A stretch of DNA of 7,316 nt. Source: Desulfobacteraceae bacterium. GTDB taxonomy: Bacteria > Desulfobacterota > Desulfobacteria > Desulfobacterales > Desulfosalsimonadaceae. The stretch lies in assembly GCA_021162325.1 (NCBI GenBank), contig JAGGYV010000109.1, forward strand, positions 1-7,316. Direction: 5' to 3'. Both the position numbers and the translations under genes were made by a program. Every line of letters begins with the position of its first letter. Position 1 is the first letter of the stretch. This document shows positions 1-6,280 of this stretch, one piece after another. The notes below the pieces were generated by a model that was given only the letters and a program-made list of their open reading frames with translations, was not told the DNA's origin and ran no database searches.

Positions 1-1
1 A

Positions 2-1156
2 TACATGTCGAGTGCTTCATGGATCCGAAAAATGTTTGAAGAAGGCGCCAAACTAAAAGCGGCTCACGGCGCTGCAAATGTGTTTGATTTCAGCCTCGGC
101 AATCCCAATATTTCCCCACCCACCGCTTTTTACCAAAAATTAAAAGCACTCATTGAATCTGAGAAACCGGGCAGTCACGCCTATATGCCGAATCCGGGAT
201 ACCCCTATGTACGGCAGGCAGTGGCAGCATATCTGTCCAAAGAACACAGCGCGGATATTACCGAAAATGAGATTCTGATGACCTGCGGTGCAGCCGGCGG
301 GTTAAATGTCATATTAAAAACCATACTGGACCCTGAAGATGAAGTTCTGACCCCTGCCCCGTTTTTCGTGGAATACAGATTTTACGCGGAAAACCATAAT
401 GGCAAGCTGATCACTGTCAAAACCCGGCCGGATTTCACTCTGGATCTGGAAGCCATCGAGGCCGCCATCACCAGCAAAACCAAGGCGGTGATTATTAACT
501 CTCCGAACAACCCCACCGGCCAAATATACTCCAAAGAGAGCCTGAATCAGCTGGGATCACTGTTAAAAGACAAAAGCATGCAATTTGGGCGGACCCTCTA
601 TCTGATATCAGATGAACCTTATCGAAAAATCACCTATGATGGCGCCAACGTCCCAAGTATTTTTAAATGTTACCAGCAAAGCATTGTCACCACATCTTAC
701 TCAAAAGACCTTTCCCTGCCCGGTGAACGCATCGGTTATATCGCGGTCAATCCAGGGGCAAAGTTTCTTTCAGACCTGATCAACGGCATGAGTCTGGCCA
801 ACCGGATACTGGGATTTGTGAATGCACCGGCACTCATGCAGCGGGTTATTGCCGAACTTCAGGGGGAAACGGTTGACATGTCCCAATATGCAAAAAACCG
901 CGAACTCCTGTGCAATGGTCTGGAAGCGTGCGGATATGAATTTATCAAACCATCGGGGGCATTCTATCTGTTCCCGCAGTCCCCCATTGCCGATGATGTG
1001 GAATTTGTCCAGACCTTGCAGAAAGAATTGATTCTGGCCGTACCCGGCACCGGCTTTGGCGGTCCCGGACATTTTAGAATCGCATTCTGCGTGGCGGAAG
1101 AAACCATCATCAATGCCATGCCGGGATTTGAAAGGGCGATAAAAAAATATAGGTAG
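2..1156 (+). CDS. PLP-dependent aminotransferase, class I/II (aspartate aminotransferase fold), 5' end cut by the window
   Basis: A cytosolic fold-type I transaminase that would move an amino group between an amino acid and a 2-oxo acid; the substrate cannot be told from sequence. Numbering from the ATG at position 5, the family landmarks are all present: GNP at 32-34, a CGAAGG phosphate-binding stretch at 94-99, the NNPTG segment around N169, D203 and Y206 in SDEPY (cofactor ring contacts), the Schiff-base lysine K234 in SYSKDLSLPGERIGY, R242 as phosphate-binding arginine, and R358 in HFRIAF as the substrate carboxylate-binding arginine. The frame stays open to the left edge (a Tyr codon precedes the ATG). 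The ATG has no visible ribosome binding site and sits very close to the conserved SSWIRKMFEEG-like start of related proteins as I remember them, so the true start probably lies a few codons upstream, outside the window. The C-terminus is complete. No active-site residue is missing, so it should be functional. Confidence 0.93.
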   Translation, partial: YMSSASWIRKMFEEGAKLKAAHGAANVFDFSLGNPNISPPTAFYQKLKALIESEKPGSHAYMPNPGYPYVRQAVAAYLSKEHSADITENEILMTCGAAGGLNVILKTILDPEDEVLTPAPFFVEYRFYAENHNGKLITVKTRPDFTLDLEAIEAAITSKTKAVIINSPNNPTGQIYSKESLNQLGSLLKDKSMQFGRTLYLISDEPYRKITYDGANVPSIFKCYQQSIVTTSYSKDLSLPGERIGYIAVNPGAKFLSDLINGMSLANRILGFVNAPALMQRVIAELQGETVDMSQYAKNRELLCNGLEACGYEFIKPSGAFYLFPQSPIADDVEFVQTLQKELILAVPGTGFGGPGHFRIAFCVAEETIINAMPGFERAIKKYR

Positions 1157-1164
1157 AAGGTTTA

Positions 1165-1248
1165 AGGCCGAAGGCTGAAAAAAAATGATAAAAAAAATCG
1201 ATGGTGGGCGTTCGACGTTCTTGACCTTCAGTCTTCAGCCTTCGGCCT
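1165..1248. repeat. Intergenic inverted repeat with 15-base arms, built from a heptamer motif
   Basis: The arms at 1165-1179 (aggccgaaggctgaa) and 1234-1248 (its exact reverse complement) are separated by 54 bases containing two A-runs and a cgttcgacgttc stretch. The right side is a three-unit tandem of 7 bases at 1225-1245 (ccttcag, tcttcag, ccttcgg). It begins nine bases after the aminotransferase stop and ends 13 bases before the Memo ribosome binding site. In RNA it could form a long-loop hairpin, but no T-run follows it, so a terminator role is unproven. It resembles dispersed intergenic repeats I associate with Desulfobacterota genomes; that link is from memory. Confidence 0.75.
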
Positions 1249-1260
1249 ATTCACCTAATA

Positions 1261-1267
1261 AAGGAGG
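1261..1267 (+). promoter_or_regulatory. Strong Shine-Dalgarno (aaggagg) that fixes the Memo start
   Basis: A full anti-16S complement sits nine bases before the ATG at 1277. It abuts the alternative TTG at 1268, which is therefore too close to be used. Confidence 0.85.
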
Positions 1268-1276
1268 TTGTCAGCC

Positions 1277-2143
1277 ATGCAAAAAATCCGCAAATCATCC
1301 TTTTCCGGAAGCTGGTATCCGGCAACCGCTTCCGAATGCGAAAAAGAAATTCAAGCTTTTTTAAAAGAATCCCAATTTCAACCAATCCCAAAAGCCAACT
1401 ATATTGGCGGGATTGTTCCCCACGCGGGATGGTATTTTTCCGGCAATCTTGCGTGCCAGGTGATTTCCGCATTAAGCGACCCGGATGCGAAACAACCCCC
1501 GGATGTTATTGTTGTTTTCGGCATGCACATGCACCCAGGATCAACGCCGTGCATCATGACCCAAGGCGCATGGGAAACGCCATTCGGAAACATTGAAATT
1601 GATTCCGAACTTTCCGATCACCTGGCACAGAATTTTTCCTTTAATATTGAAACGCCCGACCACTTCACACCGGACAACACCATTGAACTCCAACTGCCGT
1701 TTATTAAATATTTTTTTAAGTCCGCCCGATTAATTCCCATCGGGGTGCCGCCGACCGGAAAAGCCCTGGAAATCGCCCGTAGTCTTTCAGAAATATCGCG
1801 AAAATCAAACGTAACAATTAAAGTGGTGGGTTCAACAGATCTCACCCATTACGGCGCCAATTACGGATTTATGCCTGTGGGAACCGGCGACGATGCGGTT
1901 GACTGGGCCCTGGATCATAATGACCGCAAAGCCATTGACCGGATGCTGGACATGGATCCTGAAGGACTTATTTACGAAGGACTTGCCAACCAGAACGCAT
2001 GCTGCAGCGGTGCTGCAGCAGCGGCCGTTACCGCAGCAAGTACGCTTGGAGCAACACATGCTGAACTGGTTGGGCACAGTTCAAGCTATGACAAACATCC
2101 GAGTGATTCTTTTGTGGGATATACGGGCATTCTTTTCCACTGA
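1277..2143 (+). CDS. Memo-like protein, AmmeMemoRadiSam system protein B
   Basis: A 288-residue member of the MEMO1/YjjV-unrelated Memo family, which shares its fold with class III nonheme-iron extradiol dioxygenases. In bacteria it often sits with an AMMECR1-domain protein and a radical SAM protein (the AmmeMemoRadiSam system), whose biochemical job is not established. Landmarks seen are SGSWYPA at 10-16, the PHAGW motif at 48-52 with H49 (same number as the metal-site histidine of human MEMO1), FGMHMHPGS at 81-89 with H84/H86, LQLPFIKYF at 138-146, STDLTHYG with H191, ACCSG with C242/C243, and the closing SFVGYTGILF. All candidate metal-site residues are therefore present. The start at 1277 is set by the strong ribosome binding site at 1261-1267; the upstream TTG at 1268 would add MSA but lacks spacing. 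Neither partner gene lies within the window, so here it is an orphan. No signal peptide or membrane segment is seen, so a cytosolic protein is expected. Confidence 0.9.
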   Translation: MQKIRKSSFSGSWYPATASECEKEIQAFLKESQFQPIPKANYIGGIVPHAGWYFSGNLACQVISALSDPDAKQPPDVIVVFGMHMHPGSTPCIMTQGAWETPFGNIEIDSELSDHLAQNFSFNIETPDHFTPDNTIELQLPFIKYFFKSARLIPIGVPPTGKALEIARSLSEISRKSNVTIKVVGSTDLTHYGANYGFMPVGTGDDAVDWALDHNDRKAIDRMLDMDPEGLIYEGLANQNACCSGAAAAAVTAASTLGATHAELVGHSSSYDKHPSDSFVGYTGILFH

Positions 2144-2149
2144 AAATAC

Positions 2150-2186
2150 TTGACATAAGCCAGTATCTTCCATAATGTTATATAAT
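2150..2186 (+). promoter_or_regulatory. Candidate sigma-70 type promoter ahead of the acyl-CoA synthetase
   Basis: A perfect TTGACA at 2150-2155 starts seven bases after the Memo stop. Possible -10 boxes are CATAAT at 2171-2176 (15-base spacer, short) and a perfect TATAAT at 2181-2186 (25-base spacer, too long for this -35, but possibly usable with another contact). Spacing is not ideal for either pair. The AT-rich setting in a 153-base gap, with about 100 bases of leader before the next gene, still makes separate transcription of the synthetase plausible. I see no riboswitch or strong hairpin in the leader. Confidence 0.45.
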
Positions 2187-2284
2187 TAATTCCAAATTTT
2201 CTATAGGAGATTGCTGTTTACTGCCGCCAGGCCATATCCAATGAAAATTTAAAAAGTTATCTTTCCGAAATATTAATCATAGAA

Positions 2285-2291
2285 AGGGAGG
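2285..2291 (+). promoter_or_regulatory. Shine-Dalgarno (agggagg) for the acyl-CoA synthetase
   Basis: A strong purine-rich site five bases before the ATG at 2297. It supports that start and predicts efficient translation, in contrast to the fusion gene downstream. Confidence 0.8.
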
Positions 2292-2296
2292 CAACC

Positions 2297-4090
2297 ATGC
2301 ACATCGTAGATTACCAGAATCTCCACCAGCTGCTGAAAAAAACTGTTGATTCACATTCCGACACAACAGCTTATCGGTGGTTTCTGGACTCAGAAGGCAC
2401 ATCGGAATCAGTCACGTGGACTGAATTTTATGACCAGGTCAAACAGGCCGGCAAAAGCCTTATGGCCTTAAATGTTCAGAAGGGTGACAAAGTCATCATT
2501 CTCGGTAATTCATGTTACAAATGGGTTTTGAGCGATATGGGCAATACCTGTTCCGGTATTGTAACCGTCGGTATCTACCAGTCAAACCTGGCAGAAGACT
2601 GTAAATATATCATCAACCACTCTGATTCTGTCGTCATTTTTGCCGAAGACCAGGTCCAACTCGACAAAATTCTTAAAATCAAAAAAGACATCCCCAATAT
2701 CCGAAAAGTGATTCTTTTTAATGGCGCAACAAAGGATGACTGGATTATCAGCTTTGATGATTTTATGGCCCTTGGAAAAAATGTCACTGAAAAAGATTAT
2801 CAAAAACGCATCAAAGAAGTCACCCCTCAGGATGTGGCAACCATCGTATACACCTCCGGGACCACCGGCGTACCCAAGGGAGCGGTACTCACTCAGGACA
2901 ACCTCCTTTTTACCGCCCAGTCCGTGGAAGGCTGCGCGGAAGTGGAAGAAGGGGATGAGGGGTTTCTCTTCCTCCCGCTGGCCCATGTCTTTGCCCGGAC
3001 ACTGACTTACGCGTCCATGCTGTTTGGCACCACCACTAATTTTGCCCGGGGAATGGACACCATTGTGGATGATTTAAAAATGGCCCGCCCCCACTGGTTC
3101 CCGAGCGTGCCGAGAATTTATGAAAAAGTGTATTCGAAAATCGTCAGTGGCGCGGAATCCGCCGGCGGGGCCAAGCTAAAAATATTTAACTGGGCCAGAG
3201 GCGTCGGTGATCAGATGGCGGACTGCCGCCTGAATAAAGAACCGATTCCGCTGATGCTCGGCATCAAACACAAAATCGCCTCAAAACTCGTATTTTCCAA
3301 AATCAACGCAGCGTTGGGCGGACGGCTTAGATTCTGCATCAGCGGTGCGGCACCCCTGGACCCGGTCATCCATAAATTTTTTATCGGCGCGGATGTGTTA
3401 ATCCTTGAAGGACTCGGCATGACGGAAAATACATCTTTTACCAACGTGAACCGGCCGGACAACTACCGCATTGGCTGGGTAGGTCCTCCAGGACCAGGAA
3501 TTGAACAAAAAATTGCCGATGACGGCGAAATTCTGTTCCGCGGCCGCAATGTCATGAGAGAATACTATAAAATGCCGGAAGAAACCGCCAAAGACATCTC
3601 TGCTGACGGATGGCTCCATACCGGTGACCTGGGTGAAATCGATTCCGAAAATTTCCTGCGCATCACCGGCCGGAAAAAAGACCTTATTATTACCGCCGGC
3701 GGCAAGAACATCGCTCCATCCGCCATCGAAGGCACCATCGCAACCTCCAAATACATCAATCAGGTCATGGTGATCGGCGACAAGCGAAAATTTTTGTCCG
3801 CACTGGTGACGGTTGACCCGGATAATATTGCGGAATTTGCCAATGAAAACAATATCAGTTTCAATAACGTGGATGAGCTGTTGACCAACGACAAGGTTAT
3901 CAAACTGATCACCAATGAAGTGGCGGAAAAAAACAAGAAATTTGCAAAATTTGAAACCATCAAAAAGATCACGCTGGTTCCGGAATTTACCGTTGAAAAT
4001 AAAATGATGACCCCCACATTTAAAGTCAAAAAAATTGCGGCTATGGAAGTATTCAAGGGTAAAATCGACAGCATGTATCCGAAGGACTGA
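2297..4090 (+). CDS. AMP-forming long-chain acyl-CoA synthetase (COG1022 type)
   Basis: Predicted to activate a fatty acid with ATP and CoA, through an acyl-adenylate, to acyl-CoA, AMP and PPi. This is the entry step for fatty-acid degradation or lipid use. At 597 residues it has the usual length of the prokaryotic long-chain group. The adenylate-forming motifs appear in order: the P-loop YTSGTTGVPKG at 185-195, LPLAHVF at 226-232, EGLGMTE at 371-377, the ATP-ribose-binding HTGD with D444, the hinge ITGRKKD at 456-462, and the C-terminal MTPTFKVKK with K576 as the expected catalytic lysine of the adenylation step. No signal peptide or clear membrane helix is present, so a cytosolic or peripherally membrane-associated enzyme is expected. 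Chain length cannot be read from sequence; medium-chain or aryl acids are possible. It appears to have its own promoter and is followed by a hairpin, so it may be a single-gene unit. K576 is of the kind regulated by lysine acetylation in other ligases, and the next gene carries a GNAT domain. Confidence 0.93.
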   Translation: MHIVDYQNLHQLLKKTVDSHSDTTAYRWFLDSEGTSESVTWTEFYDQVKQAGKSLMALNVQKGDKVIILGNSCYKWVLSDMGNTCSGIVTVGIYQSNLAEDCKYIINHSDSVVIFAEDQVQLDKILKIKKDIPNIRKVILFNGATKDDWIISFDDFMALGKNVTEKDYQKRIKEVTPQDVATIVYTSGTTGVPKGAVLTQDNLLFTAQSVEGCAEVEEGDEGFLFLPLAHVFARTLTYASMLFGTTTNFARGMDTIVDDLKMARPHWFPSVPRIYEKVYSKIVSGAESAGGAKLKIFNWARGVGDQMADCRLNKEPIPLMLGIKHKIASKLVFSKINAALGGRLRFCISGAAPLDPVIHKFFIGADVLILEGLGMTENTSFTNVNRPDNYRIGWVGPPGPGIEQKIADDGEILFRGRNVMREYYKMPEETAKDISADGWLHTGDLGEIDSENFLRITGRKKDLIITAGGKNIAPSAIEGTIATSKYINQVMVIGDKRKFLSALVTVDPDNIAEFANENNISFNNVDELLTNDKVIKLITNEVAEKNKKFAKFETIKKITLVPEFTVENKMMTPTFKVKKIAAMEVFKGKIDSMYPKD

Positions 4091-4140
4091 TCCGGCCTCA
4101 GCTGGCTTGACTAACCGATAACACCAAATTGTGATTCAAC

Positions 4141-4186
4141 GAAATCCCCTTGCTTTTAACAGACCCAATAAAGGTAAGGGGATTTC
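4141..4186 (+). terminator. Possible intrinsic terminator downstream of the acyl-CoA synthetase
   Basis: A perfect 11-base inverted repeat, gaaatcccctt at 4141-4151 and aaggggatttc at 4176-4186, encloses a 24-base loop 50 bases after the stop codon. The 3' arm ends in atttc followed by ttat, so the T-run is weak and the loop is long. It probably ends or slows transcripts from the synthetase gene, or protects their 3' end. Confidence 0.5.
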
Positions 4187-4189
4187 TTA

Positions 4190-4201
4190 TCACGATTGAT
4201 A
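4190..4201 (+). repeat. Left copy of a 12-base direct repeat flanking the MITE-like element
   Basis: The sequence tcacgattgata is repeated exactly at 4348-4359, on the other side of the palindromic element. This is the arrangement expected of a target-site duplication, although 12 bases is long for one and the copy overlaps the outermost, imperfect part of the inverted repeat. Confidence 0.7.
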
Positions 4202-4350
4202 GTCTCGTAAAAAGTCAGATTTAGACGGCAAAGTATAAAAGCTCCAAATTCAAGGCGCGCAAATCCTGAGTAATAATTTGTACTTAGCGTACCATGAAGC
4301 AGCGAAGGATGCAGCGCAACACAGAATTTGGACTTTTTACGAAGCCGTCA
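4197..4350. mobile_element. Non-coding palindromic MITE-like element
   Basis: The core has exact 12-base inverted termini: tcgtaaaaagtc at 4205-4216 and gactttttacga at 4331-4342. Similarity extends imperfectly outward to 4197 and 4350. Nested inside are a second pair, tccaaattc at 4243-4251 with gaatttgga at 4324-4332, a shorter pair atcct at 4263-4267 with aggat at 4306-4310, and an apical gtac at 4280-4283 with gtac at 4289-4292. The whole can therefore fold into an interrupted long hairpin or cruciform. It encodes no protein. Flanking 12-base direct repeats suggest insertion by a transposase acting in trans. I recall similar tcgtaaaaagtc-type elements in Desulfobacteraceae genomes, but could not search. 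It separates the synthetase from the fusion gene. Confidence 0.7.
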
Positions 4351-4359
4351 CGATTGATA
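4348..4359 (+). repeat. Right copy of the 12-base direct repeat
   Basis: An exact second copy of tcacgattgata, matching 4190-4201. It contains TTGATA at 4354-4359, a possible -35 hexamer for the next gene. Confidence 0.7.
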
Positions 4360-4392
4360 AAAATTAAATCGCCACGTATTGAATAAAAAAAA

Positions 4393-6249
4393 ATGGCCCA
4401 AAAAATAAAAACAGATTGGAAGGATTCGGTTGTCACGCCGGAAAAAGTACTTGAAAAAATCCATCCCGGCATGTGCATTTTTCTTGGAACCGGTGCGGCA
4501 GAACCCCGGACGCTGGTAAAACACCTGATGGCTTCCAATGCTGATAATCTCCAGGATCTCGAACTTTTTCAGCTATTAAGCTTTGGCGATGCCATTTCCC
4601 TGAAAGGGCTTAAAAACCAAAAATTTCGGCTGAAAACATTTTTCTCCGGGTGGGTGGCCAAAGAGGCGATCGGTGATGGCCGGGTGGATCTGATTCCCAG
4701 TCGTTTTTCCAGACTTTCCCAGTTGATCGCATCCCGCCAGATTCCGTTTGATGTTGCCTTTATCCAGATTACCCCGCCCAACAAACTGGGATACTGTAGC
4801 CTCGGCGTTTCGGTTGATGTTGCCAAATTAGTGATGGATCAGGCGAGCCTTGTTGTGGGGGAGATTAATCCGAATATTCCCCAGACGTTAGGCAATACCT
4901 TTGTCTCCATCAACGATTTTGACATGCTGGTCAATGCCACTGAAAAGCCGATCTATTTTGACCGGTGGCCCATTGATCCGGTATTTGACAAAGTCGCCGC
5001 CAATGTCGCATCCGCCATCGAAGACGGCAGCTGTATTTCATTTTCCTTTGGCCCTCTCTATGAAGCGCTGGCCAAACATTTGATGCACAAAAAAGATCTG
5101 GGAGTTCATTCCCCTATATTTTCCGACGCCCTCATGGATCTGATCAACAGCGGGGCGGTTACCAACCGTTATAAAAGACATTTTCCGGGAAAAACCCTGA
5201 CTTCATATGCCATCGGCACCCAGGAACTCTTAAACTGGCTTGACTGCAACCCCCTGGTCGAATTTCAAGGCCTTGACAAAGTGTTCAACCCCATGAGAAT
5301 CGGAAAAAATCCCCGGTTTGTCGCCATTATCAATATCCGGAAAATCGATTTGACCGGCGGTATTGCCCTGCATGTGGGAAAAGGAAATGTCACCACCGAC
5401 ACGGCGGAAGTCATTGATTTTGTGAATGGTGCTGAAATTTCTTTTGGGGGGTATTCCATCTTTGCGTTGCCAAGCAGAAATTTAAAAGGCGAAGCAAACA
5501 TCAAATTAACCCTTGACGATATCCCCAACCAGTTAAATGTTCGGGAATCCGTTGACCTGGTGGCGACCGAATATGGTGTTGCCAACTTAAACGGTCGGAC
5601 AATGCGTGAGCGTGCTATGGCGCTTATTGAAATTGCCCATCCGGACGACCGGGCAAAATTAATCAAAGAAGCCAAGGCACAAAAAATCATCTATAAAGAT
5701 CAAATTTTTATTGAAGAAAACGCCCATCTCTATCCATTGGAAGCCAAATGTAAACATACTTTTAAAAATAATATTTCTGTTCGATTCCGGGCGATCCGGC
5801 CGTCCGACGAAGAAGAAATGCGCCGCCTTTTCTACCGGTTCTCCGACGAGTCGGTTTATTACCGATATTTTACGCCCCTTAAAACCATGACCCATTCCAA
5901 AATGCAGGAATATGTCAATGTGGATTACGGCAAGGTCATGTCAATTATCGGATTGGTGGGAGATACCGACAAAGGGCATATCATTGCGGAAGCCAGATAT
6001 GTCAAAGATCCAAAACGGCCTTACGGCGACGTCGCATTTGTTGTGGATGAAGGATTTCAAGGCCTTGGTATCGCGACATTTTTATACAAACAGCTGATGC
6101 GTCTGGCCAAAGAACGCGGACTTCAGGGATTTACCGCGGATGTGCTCCCTGCCAACAAAGAAATGATGCGGGTATTTGAAAAAGGCGCGGCTGAAGTCAA
6201 GGCAACCCTTGAGTATGGGGTTTATCGACTATCGATCCCCTTTAAATAA
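4393..6249 (+). CDS. Acetyl-CoA hydrolase/transferase-like protein fused to a GNAT N-acetyltransferase
   Basis: A 618-residue two-part protein. Residues about 9-425 match the acetyl-CoA hydrolase/4-hydroxybutyrate CoA-transferase family: N-terminal domain from W9 with GTGAAEP at 32-38, VAFIQITPPNKLGYCSLGVS at 121-140, and a C-terminal domain ending in VATEYGVANLNG and RERAMALIEIAHPDDR. Residues about 462-618 form a GNAT domain, with the acetyl-CoA pyrophosphate loop QGLGIA at 556-561 after the strand DVAFVVDE. The CoA-transferase half looks degenerate: the position of the catalytic glutamate (E238 in the Clostridium aminobutyricum enzyme, HSEM context) is P241 in HSPIFSD, and GGQ-x-DF reads AEV-x-DF at 338-343. 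I infer a CoA or acyl-CoA binding module attached to a working acetyltransferase, by analogy with Pat/PatZ, rather than a true CoA-transferase. ATG 4393 is the first start after an in-frame TAA at 4384 and has no Shine-Dalgarno, only an A-run. Alternatives are a small-molecule acetyltransferase or a transferase using another nucleophile. Confidence 0.88.
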   Translation: MAQKIKTDWKDSVVTPEKVLEKIHPGMCIFLGTGAAEPRTLVKHLMASNADNLQDLELFQLLSFGDAISLKGLKNQKFRLKTFFSGWVAKEAIGDGRVDLIPSRFSRLSQLIASRQIPFDVAFIQITPPNKLGYCSLGVSVDVAKLVMDQASLVVGEINPNIPQTLGNTFVSINDFDMLVNATEKPIYFDRWPIDPVFDKVAANVASAIEDGSCISFSFGPLYEALAKHLMHKKDLGVHSPIFSDALMDLINSGAVTNRYKRHFPGKTLTSYAIGTQELLNWLDCNPLVEFQGLDKVFNPMRIGKNPRFVAIINIRKIDLTGGIALHVGKGNVTTDTAEVIDFVNGAEISFGGYSIFALPSRNLKGEANIKLTLDDIPNQLNVRESVDLVATEYGVANLNGRTMRERAMALIEIAHPDDRAKLIKEAKAQKIIYKDQIFIEENAHLYPLEAKCKHTFKNNISVRFRAIRPSDEEEMRRLFYRFSDESVYYRYFTPLKTMTHSKMQEYVNVDYGKVMSIIGLVGDTDKGHIIAEARYVKDPKRPYGDVAFVVDEGFQGLGIATFLYKQLMRLAKERGLQGFTADVLPANKEMMRVFEKGAAEVKATLEYGVYRLSIPFK

Positions 6250-6280
6250 TAATTTATAAAAAATATTTGACTGGTAAATC

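Noticed and set aside
1268..1276. TTG start adding three residues (MSA) to the Memo protein
   Set aside because: The codon abuts the aaggagg ribosome binding site, leaving no spacer, whereas ATG 1277 has a nine-base spacer.
2211..2252. Thirteen-codon leader peptide (TTG start after aggaga) in the leader of the acyl-CoA synthetase
   Set aside because: The purine run directly abuts the TTG, the codon content shows no attenuation signature, and no alternative hairpins follow.
2582..2986. Minus-strand open frame of 134 codons inside the acyl-CoA synthetase
   Set aside because: It lies wholly opposite a gene with complete family motifs, and its translation shows no recognisable domain.
4284..4538. 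Minus-strand open frame crossing the palindromic element and the fusion gene start
   Set aside because: It spans a non-coding repeat and the antisense of a conserved N-terminus, has no ribosome binding site that I can see, and resembles no family I know.
5265..5690. Minus-strand open frame of 141 codons inside the fusion gene
   Set aside because: It is antisense to the conserved C-terminal part of the CoA-transferase-like module and has no recognisable domain.
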